This document shows positions 21,443 to 33,983 of a stretch of 64,000 nt of DNA, one piece after another (position 1 is the stretch's first letter; the number at the start of each line of letters is the position of its first letter). The DNA is taken from positions 310,001 to 374,000 of the forward strand of contig JBCAQO010000003.1 in the NCBI GenBank assembly GCA_039111635.1, read 5' to 3'. A program made the translations under genes and the position numbers. The notes below the pieces were generated by a model. That model saw only the letters and a program-made list of their open reading frames with translations. It was not told the origin of the DNA and did not search any database. Origin of the DNA: Heterobasidion occidentale. Lineage: Eukaryota > Basidiomycota > Agaricomycetes > Russulales > Bondarzewiaceae.

Positions 21443-24400
21443 TTAATGAGTACCTTCGTCGTCGTCGTCCAGCGCCACTGCGCCCTTTTCCAATAACATT
21501 TCCACGATCGTGTGGTGCTTCCTCTCTGATGCTGCTTGGAGTGCACTTCCGTATAGACCTCCGCCTCGAATGTGAACATCTGCGCCACTCTCAAGCAGTA
21601 GTTGAACGATGCGCTCATGGCCCTCCGATGATGCTGCCTGCAGTGCATCGCCATAGACTTGACCTCGTCTGTTGACCTCTGCTCCCTTGTCAAGCAGTAG
21701 TCGGACGACCGCTTCGTGACCTCCGTATGCTGATGCTTGTAATGCACTGCCGCACGGTTCCTTCGGCATATTTACCTCTGCACTATTCTCTAGAAGAAGC
21801 CTCACGATCTCTTCGTGCCCTTCCAACGCAGCCGCCTGCAGCGCGGTGCCATACATCTCATCTTCCTCGTTCACTTTTGCGCCCTTCTCCAGTAGCAGTT
21901 GAACTGTCTCTTTGAAACCTTCTGAAGATGCTGCCCGAAGTGCGCTGCCGTGCCGTCCTCCTAACGGTATGTTGACTGGTGCTCCTTCGTCCAGAAGAAG
22001 GCGTACTATGTCCATAAACAAGGACGCTGCACTATCGTGCCTCACCCGCTGTTGTCTAAGGACTCCCTCACCTCCTGATGCCGCCGCCTGCAGTGCACTA
22101 CCAAAGCGTCCACCTTGCATCCTCACATCGGCACCATTCTCCAGCAGTAGTCGGACAATCTCTTCGTGACCTCCCTGTGACGCCGCTTGCAGTGCAGTGT
22201 CATACAATCCCCCTTGCATGTCCACATTTGCGCCCCTCTCCAGTAGGAATCGCACAATCTCTATGTGTCCGTGTTGTGATGCTTCGTGCAGTGCAGTTCC
22301 GCACAGCCCGCCTCGAATATCCAATTCTGCGCCGTTATCCACCAGGAGTTGTACGACTCCTCGATGACCTCTAGCCGCCGCCGCCTGCAGTGCGCTACCG
22401 GATGCGCCACCTAGCAAATTTACCCCCGCACCGTTCTCTAGAAGTAGTCGCACAACTCCTTCACGACCCCAGTACGATGCCTCTTGAAGCGCGCGGCTAT
22501 TGTCAAACTCTCGACCTTGCATGTTCACATCTGCACCGTGTTCCAGCAACAGTCGTACAATCTCCTCGTGACCTCTCGCTGATGACAACTTCAGAGCGTG
22601 GCCAAACCATCCGCCCTCCATGTTCACCTCGGCTCCCTTCTCTAAGAGATGCTGCACAGTCTGATATTGACCGTCCCGTGAGGCCACTTGTAACACAGTG
22701 ACGTGACTATATCCTTTCGCATTTGGGTCTGCCCCTGCATTCAATAAGGCGAGTGATATATCCTGAAAACCAGCCAAGCAAGCATAGTAAAGGCGAGATC
22801 CGACAGGCATCCTTCTCATATCACGTTTTGATCTAGATCTATCGAGGTCATGGAGCCGAACCCAAGAAGTGAATGGGGCATCATTGCCGGTAAAGAGCGT
22901 GCGGATCAAAGCTTGCAAGGGATCTGTATCACTATCACTGGCACCAGAATGAGCATGAGATACCCAATGGTCGGCTGCATATTGCACAAGTGGGAAATTA
23001 TTGAGCGTATCCTCGGTCAAAATCTCTGTGGTGTCGAACTGAAGAAGATATGCAAGACACGTCTGAGCGATCAACGAGTGAGACAGCTTCTCATTCGTCG
23101 TAAATCCGAAGCCCTGTAAGGAGGTCGAGGTAAGGAGATATTCCTTGACGGAGAGGTGCGCCAATTGGACATTCCCTGTATAATTCGTGAGTAAAATAAT
23201 GATGATGAAAATTTTATAATTACCCTCAGTCGAGACCACGATAAGATTGGTGCAAATGATCAGTACAATCTCGGGACCATACCGCAAGTCATCGCAAAAC
23301 CGAGGGAATGGCTTTGTTTCGAGATCGACAGTGAGAACTTCGCTCAGTTCGTCAAGCCGAAGTACACGGGCTGAAAACGCCAGCCATTGTAAAACTCTCA
23401 GAGCTTTTTTTCGGTGCCCGTCATTGAGCTTTGACAAAATGCGATCGTATGTGTCGTAGAGGGTACGTGGGAGTTGACCTAGTTGCACCTTTAGTTCCCG
23501 AACATTGTAACAACTTCGCAGTTCCTCTAGTTGCAAAGCGGCCAAACGAAACCTAATGACAATATGTGAATATAAACATTGAAGATTGCTCAGAATGGCA
23601 CCGTACATTCCTCGTGAAATTGTTAAGACATTATCTCGAATCATCCCCTTTGTGGTGTCATTCCACTTCACACGAAAGCCTGTGCTCAATGTGCGATTGA
23701 TGTAGCTCCGAATATCATCGTCGACCGACTTGCCTTGCATGCATACCTGTACAACACCAAGCGGTCCCAGACATTCTCGGATATCCAACTCATCCCGACC
23801 CGTGACCAGGATGTGTATGTTGTGTTGGAATGCTTCTGAACACACGATTCGCTGCAGCCATCGAAGAACCGTTGATCTCTCTGTGCATTCGTCCAGAGAA
23901 TCGATGATCACGTATGCTTGTTCGAATTTGGTGAGAAGGAGCTCCAAGGCCGCATGGAGAGACTCTGGAGATGGGTTTAATCGACCATCGCCGACTAGTT
24001 GCTCTAAGCCACTGGGGATTTCATTGCACTGAGGAACAATCTGCTTAATGAGGCAGTGAATTAGGCCTTCGTGTCGCTGAAGGCCATCTTGCGCGTCCCT
24101 GGAGTCAAAAAAAAAGTAGGCAACTGCGAACGAAGGATGAGCTGCACAGGACAATGTAACTTCTTCGATGGCGCATGAGCTAGTTTTTTTATGCGACGAT
24201 GATCAATCTGAAAGTACATATGGTCGACACAGTCACTCACCATAGTATGGTTTTACCACATCCCGCTAATTTAATATTTCAGTACTCGAAATGAAGAAGC
24301 TTTGGAAAATGCACACGAATTCCATGAACCCATAATAGCGATCCTGCAATTTCCTTCCATTTTGAGAACTCCTCTCCGTTAATGAACCAAGAACCCGTCC

Positions 24401-25933
24401 CCTCTTGATGCCTCTCTCGTGCGCTTTTATAGTTCCGAGAAGGATCAGGTGCCTTCAACAACTCCATGATATGTTGAAGTTTTACAGCTGGATTTAAACA
24501 ATAGATTTGAGTAGCCTCGAGATAAGCAGAGTAAGAGAAAAATTGCGGCACCAGTCTGGCTATCATCAATCCGATGGACGGTTTGATTGGTGTCGATTTC
24601 AATGCGATTAATGAATTTCTCTCTTAAATCCCTGCAGCGCGCCTGGAACAGCTCTACACGTGTTTTCATATCATCGGATAATGCATCTCGTACGCTTCGG
24701 ACTATGTCGAAAGACAAAATTAGAGCCTTAAGGGAGGACACCGTTTTGAACATACCTGCGAAGGGCAATCTTACGTATTCGTCAATGAGACAGGCAATCT
24801 GCATCGATACATGCCCAATCGCTTCTATGACGTTTTCAGCACCATCAATGACCAGCAGATCAGGGCGTTTGTAGGCGACATGGACCATCTCGCGCAAGGA
24901 TTCTGCCAAGCCTCGGACCGCATCGCTCAGGACCGCTTCATTCTTCAAGGCCTACAAGGTATAGTGTGAGAACGACTATAGATCAGATGCGGATCATCGT
25001 GAGGGTTTACCTCATATGCTGAGAATAACACTGTGCACGAGACCTTCAATATCGGGTGAGCCTATTTACGAGGCAATGCGATATGAACGACAAGTAGAAA
25101 GGTCACCCTAAGATGAGATTAACTTACGTCGCCAAAAGTGCGAGCAATTTTTACTATTGCCTGGAATGTCTGTCCCAAGGATGGTATGCAAGTGTAGAAC
25201 GCCTCTGCAGAAGAAGCTGTAACCTTCGTCATGGGGACAAATGTGTCGATATGCTTCGAGATCTGTGAGAATACGCTGTCATCTAGACGAGAGATCGCAG
25301 CGTCGACCCTTCCCATTAGATCCCAAGGAGAGTCGGAAATGAGTGCGAGCTTGATCTTAATCTTGATGCCTTCTAATCGAGTCCCTGTGTCATCGGTCAT
25401 GTCAAGGCCCGCATCTGTCAAGATTGTTAGCCGATAAATCCAGATACACCTAGAAACCACCCACCGTTTCCAAGCAGCTCTACCAGCCTGCCAGAGAACC
25501 GTCCGATCAAATGTTGTTTGTTGGGGAACATCACAGATAGCAGGCTTTTACGAAAAACCTCAACCTTGATCCCCGATGATGGTCTGAATGAACTATATAG
25601 ACCACGCGAACAAAGGTAAGCATACTTGATGAGATGATAGCCACTGCAACTCACACTTGATGATCCTCCAGCCAGCGAAGCGGTGAGTCATTGGTGCGTT
25701 TCTTAGACTTCCAACTCTCTTGGTTGTCGATATACACAACTACAAATCGACCGCGTCCGATGTCCACCGTGTTTTCTTCGAACTTTCCTTCGATCTCAAT
25801 GCCTATCGGTGATGTGGTAAGCTTGATGGGTAATCAAACATTGACGAAGACAAATGTCACCGGTGAAATGGGCGACAAGCCCCAGAGAAGGTGTGGGTTT
25901 GTGTTGCATATCGTCGTCACGATTGGCAGCCAT
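21443..25933 (-). CDS. NLR B: C2-helical-NACHT-ankyrin protein (1284 aa)
   Basis: Twelve in-phase exons: 25933-25861, 25802-25655, 25583-25465, 25414-25128, 25061-25011, 24951-24756, 24701-24552, 24487-24317, 24265-24241, 24179-23607, 23552-23224 and 23175-21443. The C2-like N-terminus has GRFVVVYIDNQESWKSKKR. Walker A (GCGKTIL) is on the 25-nt exon near residue 400; Walker B is AYVIIDSLDEC; the sensor-like motif is LVTGRDELDI. The winged-helix-like region is followed by about fourteen ankyrin repeats. One repeat is interrupted by an odd stretch (GVLRQQRVRHDSAASLF, about 22010-22070) that has GTGAGG and GTGCAG splice-like borders and could be a small intron. It lies tail to head upstream of A on the same strand. 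Confidence 0.85.
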
Positions 25934-26282
25934 ACGGTGAACAGTGAAAATGACAATCACCACTTTTGGTGCGTTTCATTCAATTGGTCATTGAAAGCAC
26001 CATGACATGACGCTTGAGCGCTTGAGCGCTGCACATGTCAGCGATCTATCGATTTGAACGAATTCAACGTGAGAATTAGAATAAACTAAATCAAATCACA
26101 TGCAGGTCAATACTGTAACATCTATATTTGATTTCACTGTTGGATGATAGTGACGAACCGAACTGTCTGGATTTTTTTTTGATTCTTGAGGCTAAAGGGC
26201 CAGATTATATTATAGTTACAAACTCTAAGTATCTATATCCAGTTACAGCGCAAGACTCTACCTCATTTGGTACCATCGACTT
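25934..26282. other. Spacer between genes C and B
   Basis: About 350 bases with AT-rich stretches and no ORF of interest. It should contain the promoter of B and the 3' end of C; I see no clear TATA box. Confidence 0.35.
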
Positions 26283-27457
26283 CTAGGACAGGCCTGGTGG
26301 ACATCTATTTTGCTGACCGACTTGGAGATCGCTCTTTGACGCCTCACAGAATGCGTGGACAGCCTTGAGGGAAGTTTTCATACCTTTGGGCCAGTCGTCC
26401 TCAAGAGCTTTGAGATTAAATACAGAAATTGTAAGCCCTAGCGAATCTTGAATCGTATGCCCGACTTACTAGTGAGAGATAAGGCTCCGTACTCATCCAG
26501 AACCGAGGCGGCCTGTATTACTGGTTTACCCACTACCTCGGCAATCTTCCCAATGTCTCGGATGGGCCTGAACAATTGGTCCCTACCGCATGTGCAAAGC
26601 TTCATCACACTCTCTGCTAGTTCGAAGATGTGATGATGAATAGGGAGCCCGGTGTTCCAGGCCTATGTCAAAATATCGTTATTGTTACCACGGATCTGAC
26701 AGTTCGAAAGGGGGATCAAACTCACCTTGTATACTGAGAATAAAATACGACATGGGCTCTCGAGGACAGTCTGTGGCACACGACTGTTAAATGAAACACC
26801 TATAAGGAATACATCATGAAATACCTCGTCTTCAATCCGTCTCATTATTTCCAGCATGAGTTGCACTGCAGCTTCGAGGGCGCCCAAGATTCTATTTGGA
26901 GGGTTTCTTTGGCCCACGAAAATGATGGGGTCGATACATTCGACAGGACTAAGCTTGACCTGGATGCGGATGCTATTGATCTGAATATCTGCGTCTAAAG
27001 AGCTGTTAACGCGAATATGGTTTGCTGGAATCAAGAGACTCGTTACCTTCAAGAAGCTTAACGAATCCGCAACTGAAGCTCCCCAGCAAGAGTTTGTTGC
27101 CCGGGGCCATCGAAGATATGCCAGGTGCGCTGAACAGCTCTATCTTGATGACCGAGGATGCTCGAAAGTGTCTAGCTCAAAACTTCAGAGTGACATAGGC
27201 AAGGAGCATAGCGAGACATACAAACGATGCCGCAGACTACGTGATGAATAAACACTTGACGTCCACTGCACATGGTCGTCGACTGAGAGGTTTATTGATT
27301 CCACGCAGGGACCTTCTTCCTGGTCGTAAGATATGATATCTTCGAGAAAAAACAATGTTAGCGTCTCGAAAGTACTGCTCAGAGTGGACCGAGGTTCACA
27401 TTGTAGCCAAACGAACAGCCTATAATGAGAGGGGATCGTGTTGTGAGGGGTCTTCAT
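26283..27457 (-). CDS. Gene C: stand-alone NLR N-terminal (C2-helical) protein
   Basis: Spliced segments on the minus strand follow the N-terminal part of the neighbouring NLRs but at low similarity: INLSVDDHVQW and VIKIELFSAPG match the C2-like part, IRIQVKLSPVE and LGALEAAVQLMLEIMRRIEDE match exon 4, then LESPCRILFSVYK and LAESVMKLCTCGR match exons 5-6, with VIQAASVLDEYGALSL. The frame ends with SDLQVGQQNRCPPGLS and a stop at 26283-26285, so there is no NACHT or ankyrin part. The ATG at 27457 is the best visible start but is uncertain. It could be a decoy or regulator of the NLRs, or a decayed copy that happens to keep its frame. Confidence 0.55.
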
Positions 27458-29009
27458 CTCCCCCTAGAGAATGGGCTGACGGAGATGGGAAGGGATCGTA
27501 TGGGAGATATGGGGGAATGATAGAGGAGAGGTAGTGGCATGGGGCTACCTGCGCTGCCAGAGTAATTTATACCATGGTGAGTGTTTCACAGAACAGGATG
27601 TTAGACACCGAAATAAAAGCCCGAACAAACATCTAAACACAAGCGCATCATCGAACAATAGACGAGACAAAGCCCCAGCCAAAGCGTACTCCAAGCAGGG
27701 ATGTGGCACTGATCCCAGGGACAGGAAAGTACTCAGGACACAGTGGTGGCTGATGTCAGGTTCTTGGAACAGCGGTGGCTGAATTTCCGGGAACACGTCA
27801 TCTTCGCGTCCTGTCCCTGTTCAAACCGTGTCTGTGGCATCGCAAAGTATAAATCAGGAACTCTCACGTACAGCGCACGATATTGTCTTCAGATATGTCA
27901 TTTCGATGAGTCGACATCTAACGGGTTAGATGTTTATTGACAGCTGATCACAGGAAAACAACCTACCTAGTCACAACAGCGCAATCGTCCGCACGTTCAT
28001 TCGCTTCAGGCCGACTGCCTTGATTCCTCGCTGTTCGCAGTCGATTCTTACAACTGTTCCTGCCACTATCATTGAGACAGTGCAGCATATGGAAACAGCA
28101 CACAATATATCGCAATAAAGGAACTCACATTATGACTCTGTGTTGCGTCGGCTAATAGCACCGTGTCTGTTCTGCCTGTTCTGCCTGTTCTGCCTGTTCT
28201 GCCTGTTCTGCTTGTTCTGCTTGTTCTGCTTGTTCTGCTTGTTCTCATAAGCCGAGACTGTTCTCGCCCAGTTCCCTTCCTGATTCCGACCCCCGATCAT
28301 GAAGGCCAGTGGTGCGCATGGAACACTACAATATGATGTATGATCAGGCAAATATCCCATATTCGCAGTCTGCATTCGAAGTAACACATCACTCACCCGA
28401 ATTATTACCCAGCATGATAAATAATATCTCAAAGTCGGGAGAGCGAATAAAAGAGCTGCCTAGTAGAGTTGAGAGGGCTACAGGCGCGCGAGAGAGGCAT
28501 ATACAGGGTTTTGCAGTTGTACGCAACCACTTGTCAACGACACCGCTCTCAACACACAAGCCCAGCGCGCTATTCAGTCTCTTACCTTCAAATACAACGA
28601 CAGATAATCACCCATGTAGAGCTGGAAATAATGAATTCACCACCGTATCGAGCCATCATAACAATTCCCACCCAGAGTAATGAGAAGACGGATGAATCCA
28701 ACCATTCGCAAAACACATACTGTATGATTTCCACCCACCAGCCGGAATGCGGTGTTGCATCAGCCTCTCAAATATAGCCAGTCGGAGCCTGTGATTCTCT
28801 TCCGTGTTCGATCCTTCGAATACGTAGCCTTCGCGGTAATGTAGAGGTGGACCGTCGACGTATCATGATGAGTGGCCACATTCCTTTTTGGACTCTCCCA
28901 TCAACGGCGTCTACGAAGCCAACAGTGACCGACAGGCTTTGAAGAGTGGACCACTCGGTGACGACCCTTCTCAACTATACCACCTTATGCACCTTTCTGC
29001 TACGACGTC
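27458..29009. other. Gene-poor spacer with a 9-bp tandem repeat
   Basis: No gene is supportable here. Several ORFs of 60-120 codons exist but lack splice context, domain or codon bias; one small ORF at 28631-28777 lies about 185 bases after an AATAAAAG motif and is only a weak candidate. The right end must hold the promoter of the Virilizer-like gene. Confidence 0.4.
28168..28245. repeat. 9-bp tandem repeat, about 8.7 copies
   Basis: The unit TGTTCTGCY is repeated head to tail; the early copies end in C and the later ones in T, which suggests two rounds of local expansion. It lies outside recognised genes. Confidence 0.85.
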
Positions 29010-32000
29010 ATGAAGCTCCTCCACTGGTGCACGCTCGAGCCAACGGGTTCCTCACAGCTCGCAGCTCTACGCTTCTCCGCCCCCGTACGCGTGCGTTCTG
29101 TACGCGTTTTCCCCAAGGATATGACGCCATTCGAGATGCAGCCAGAGATCATCTCGTGAGTGTCCTTTCTGCGCTTGGATATGGAGATCAGAAAGTATGT
29201 GGAATGGTTGGGGCCGAGGAGTGGTCGAGGTCGAGAGGAAGACGTGTCCCTGCGGGGCTGCCGACGGACGGGAGTGAGTTCAATCATAGGACACACTGTC
29301 TTGGGCAATTGGACCGGGTCATTTTGGGTGGTCTCGAGTCCTTCAGCCCTGCTTTAAATGTAGTCTTTACGTGGCGACTGCGGTGGTGTTATCCGTGGCG
29401 CCGCGCGTGCATGTTCGTATTGATTCTATGCATGGGGTCTCTCTTCAAACCTATCGCGTTCAATTCGAATTTCATCATGGTAGTCAGCTTGCGAACTATT
29501 CATCAACTATCTAAATCCACTCTATATCTAGGGCCTATATATCCATCCTCTCGTCTGCTGTAATGATTAACTCACTGACATACCATGCCTAGCGAAACTG
29601 AACCAGAAGCATTCTTCCTCGAGGTTTTCTTCAATGCGCAACCTGTCGGTTCCCCAGATGCGAAACAAAGGCAGAAGGCGAGCAATGTCTTGATTCCCTC
29701 CGTCATTGCGTACGCAGGCGGCGCAGTAGACTTCGCAGTCGATATGGGAAACGATGTACGTGACGCACAAATCTTGTCATAGTCGCAGTAGCATATATAT
29801 GCTGTCCCCTAGCATGCAACACGTCTGATGATCGTCAAAGGTGAGTTCACCAAGGTCTCCATGGCCATCTACGGCGATTTTGTCGCAGAACATCCATCTT
29901 CCCCGATCCCATATACGCCAATCCCATTACCTACACTCGAGCCGACGCCGCTTTCCTCGTCCATCGACCCATGCAACTCCTCCGACCCAACCGTCCTCGC
30001 TCGTCAGCTCCTCGAGTCTATCCCAGACGCACCCCCACTCTCCCTCGTAATTCGTCTGATGTTCTGTCTAAAACCGTCCAACGACGATTGGGATCTGCCT
30101 GACTTCCCATACTTACATCCCGACTTGGACGAAGACACCCTGGACTTCGATCTAGACAAGGCTTGCCAGCTGCTCGGTCGACCCGTGGCCGATGACGTCT
30201 CGTACGAAGTCCTACAAGAGTTTGTGGATCGCGTGTCTGACGCCATAGGGTCCAAGGTCCGTGCTCTCCATCTATGAATCGAAAAGCCGCACACCAACTC
30301 TGCTATCCTAGAGCAATGATCAGGCTTACGCAGTTGCTGGGATCCTCTCCCGCTCGGCTTCGCAGAATCCGGAACTAGCGAGGCTGCTGCTCGACCGGTT
30401 AGACCTGCGAGCCATCTTCGACCCCACCACAATCGACGAAGACACGCTCTTCCGACTTCTTGTGGCCTCTACGAATCCAGACATTGCACGGCAGCTGGCT
30501 GCGGTCAGCTTCCAAGATGTGCTCCTCGCAGTCCAGCGCAACGCCGCAGCAGACGCTGCGACGAAGTCATTCGCAGGCGCTCTCGTTGTTCGTATTCGCG
30601 GCTGGGAGGTGCTCATGGATGCGTTCTGGAACACGCAGGCCGATTTTGGGACTGCCGTCGAATTAGTGCGCGCAGCCGGCATGGAAGAGCCGATGTTCGG
30701 CGTGCTGCTCGCAGCGCTCGTATCGCATAACGAGATCTTCACAAGACTGGCGGAGAATCCGGTGCTCCCACGCTCACCCCCGCACCCGCCCGTGCTGATG
30801 CAGGAGGCGGGCGAGCGGGGACATCCGACGCACGACGAATTTGTGGCGTTCTTGCGTGCATTCATCGGCGTCTCGTGTGTGCTTGCCGTGTACGCGTACA
30901 CGGACAGTTTGCCGAATAAGAAATGCAGGGAAAAGGTGCTGGGTATATTGAGGGTGTGGCAGGGTGTCAAGGGATATCGCGAAGTAGGTCTCATCAGAGA
31001 TTTTGGATTCTGATATACGTTGGCTAATTGGGTACAGATATTGGATCACCTACTGCTCCTTCCTCAAATGATCTTCCGCCTGGGAGCGATGACGGAAAAT
31101 GAAAACGACGAGCCTACGCGAGCTGGGATCCACGCAGAACACATTCTCCTCAGTCTCACACGCAGGCCGAGCGCGCTCATTACCCCATCCCTTATCGAAT
31201 GCATTTTGAACATGGAGCCAGGCCTGTCCGTCATCACCGAAGACAAACGACAGGACCTCCGCGCGCTCGCGCTTCTCGCTGACGACGGCTTGCCAGCCGC
31301 GCTTGATGAGCTCTTGCATCCCATTGAGGGCGCGCTCAGCGCACACTCAGTCCGAATGCTGCGTGTCGCCTTAGCAATTGTCTGGCGCGAGCTTGGGAAA
31401 GGGCTGGAGGGCGAGTGGCGCACGTTGAGCACACTGTGGGAGCAACGCGGGCATGGGCTCGCACTGCACCTCGTCGACACTCTCCAAGCTGTCTCGCTGG
31501 AAATACAAAGCCTCTTTTCTCTTGCGGCGCCGCGACACATGACTCAGGAGGACGTGTCGGGGCTCTTCAGTCTCGCCTACGAGGCAATGCGCGTGGTACA
31601 GCACCTCGTCCCGGTGTACCCGCTCCCTGGTCGCCAGCTGCGTGCAGCAGTGCGGGTGATTGCAGACCTGTACGTGTGCGCAGAGGCTTCGGGCGCAAGA
31701 TATACTCGAGGATGCGACGCATGCGACGCAGCACAGCGGGCGCGCGTGGCATGCATCGAGCTCGCGCGCACACTCGCAAAGCCGCCACGGGAAGCAGAGG
31801 TCTTTTTGAGGACACTATTGCAGCACGGTACTTGTGCCAGCGGGCGCGATCCGACGTACCACCTTGTGCAGGTGTTCAGTCTCGTAGACCATTTACTGCC
31901 GATGCCGCTACGGATGGACATAGACATAGGCGAAGACGAAGACGTGGTGTGGGTGAAACAGGTCATCCCGCGGGTGTTGGCAGATCTGACGCGCTTCTTG

Positions 32001-33416
32001 AGGCTCTTGGACGTGGAAAATAGGGCGCATCTGATCAGAAGGCTGACCGCGCTGGACGATGGCATGATTGGGATAGGCGAGTGGCTGTTGCTAGAGGAGC
32101 TGAAGCATCTGCGGACATCTTTGAAGAGTATCGAAGGACCTTCGGTGCATGAGGACCTCACGCTGTTCATCCAGTATCAAGTAGCCTCTTCCCTGCGCCT
32201 TTTGGATGACCTCATTTCTAGCTCTTCTGATGAAGCAACGCACAAAGCGGTTAAGTATCTCGGAACCGATACTGAGCCCGCATTACTCCTAGCTGCCTGT
32301 TTCAACACGATGCTCTCTTGCCGCCTCACCTCCCCTTATCAGCTCAGTATCGCAGAAACCCTCGTATCGACTCTCGACAGCACCCTCGACACCACGCTCG
32401 CTCTCTCCCTCGGCCTCACATTCCTCCGAGGCACCCACTCCTCCCCGTCTCCTCTCCCACTCGCAACCGCCCTCAAAAATGCCCTCGCAGCGCTGCGCAT
32501 CGTCCCTCCCAAATCCATTGCCGCAGATCCCGACACCCTCACGGCGGAGCTCAGCGCCACCTGTCTCGCGCTCGCAAACACCGATCTCCTCACAGCACCC
32601 GAAGCCCGTGCGGCTCTCGCGCTGCTCTCCTGGCTCGTGCGCCTCGCACGCGCGGGGCTTCCGCAGCTCGCGAACCTCGACGGCATCTCACGCGACACCC
32701 TCGCGCACCTGTGCGACGCGCTGCAGGATGCGCTCGCGCCCGCGGTCGCGTCCCACCGCGGTGGCGAGCCTAAAATCAAGCCGGACCCCGAGCCGGACCC
32801 CGGGGACCCGAGAACGGTCCTTAGCGCCGTCCGGCGCGCGCTAGACGCCGGCGCGGAAGACGCACCGGTTCCCCCGCCCTCGACCCTCCTCCCCTCGCAG
32901 CTCACGCTCCCCCTCGCGCGGCTCGACGCGCTCATGGCTTTGCGCCCCTCATCGTCGATTTCCCACGCGCACGGCGCCTCGTCCGCCACCGCGCCGGGCA
33001 CGCCGAAGCGCGCGACGCCGCCGCACGCGCAGGACGTGCTCGGGCTCGCGACGGTGTCGCCGCCCACGGCGCTGCTGCGCTCGCCGGCGGTGACGGGGCT
33101 CACGAAGACGTACAACGCGAACGACTTTCGGCAGCTGAGGCAGGTGCCGAGCGCGCGGATGAACACGAGCAGGATGCCGTCGAAGCACGTCGACGTGAGT
33201 GTTTCGCGGCTTGTGGCATTGATGCATTGAACACCGCTGACCTGAGTTTTTGGACTTGCTCAGGAATTCGAGTCGGCTATGGCTTCCTCGTCGCCGCCGA
33301 TTCACACTGGCCCGCTCCCTAATCTAAATTTGCCTAATCTGCCAGGCCTGCCACCTCATCCCCTCACTCAAGACGGATTTGGTGGCCCCCTTGGTCCCCC
33401 GTTCAATATGCAGTGA
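29010..33416 (+). CDS. Virilizer-like protein, m6A methyltransferase complex subunit (1240 aa)
   Basis: Six exons join in phase: 29010-29155, 29593-29755, 29813-30256, 30324-30983, 31038-33194 and 33264-33416. The N-terminal 130 residues follow the Virilizer N-domain: LLHWC at the start, then VRVRSVRVFPKDMTP, a FFLEVFFNAQP strand and MIVKGEFTKVSMAIYG. The rest is long and helical (armadillo-like appearance), with an acidic DPDLDEDTLDFDLDK-like segment near residue 200 and a Pro-rich disordered tail. Virilizer/VIRMA is the scaffold of the nuclear complex that deposits N6-methyladenosine on mRNA. The first intron is long for this locus (437 bp). The family call rests on the N-terminal pattern; the remainder is too diverged to judge by eye. 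Confidence 0.65.
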
Positions 33417-33983
33417 TGAAGAGAATCTGTCACCAGGGTCATGGCGCTGTAGGATCGGAAGCGAACGGGAGGGTCGTGAATACGTCGGACTGCGCCGTTT
33501 GTTTGAATATTTTGCTTTGCTATACTTGCTCGTCTGTCTGTTTTCTTGGCTGAGATAAATTGTATCATCTTTGTTGCGCGTAAACGCGAATCAGCCGATA
33601 TCGGCGCGTGCCTATATCATGTAGGAAAACACGAGGGTATAATCAAGGTGCCGATAGGACTAGAAGTACACGTCGCGGTTTGCTTCTCCACCTGCGCCCT
33701 TACTGACCAGAGATCAAATGTATAGTATAACGTCACGGTAACCTGTACGCGCATCTACATACAACAACAAAGTGCGTAAAAGCTCAAGCATCTGTATCTG
33801 CAGCCGCATCCGTGCTCTCGTTCCAGCGTATCTGCGAAGCGGTATATAAACGGTGTATAAACATGGGGAGCGAGTTGGGGTAGGGACATCATCAGAGAAA
33901 GAGACAGAAGACAGAGAGCACGCACGGTCCCTCGCGATAGCTTCGACGGCACGGACGATACAGAACAAGCGGCTGCTGGGGCC
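33417..33983. other. Convergent intergenic spacer
   Basis: This lies between the 3' ends of the Virilizer-like gene and the Glc8 homologue. It holds their 3' untranslated regions; nothing else can be supported. Confidence 0.5.

Noticed and set aside
28309..28680. 123-codon plus-strand ORF in the 27.5-29 kb spacer
   Set aside because: Composition looks random and no introns or motifs support it.
32339..33166. 275-codon minus-strand ORF within the Virilizer-like gene
   Set aside because: Shadow of GC-rich coding sequence, with Ser/Ala/Arg-rich composition and no domain.
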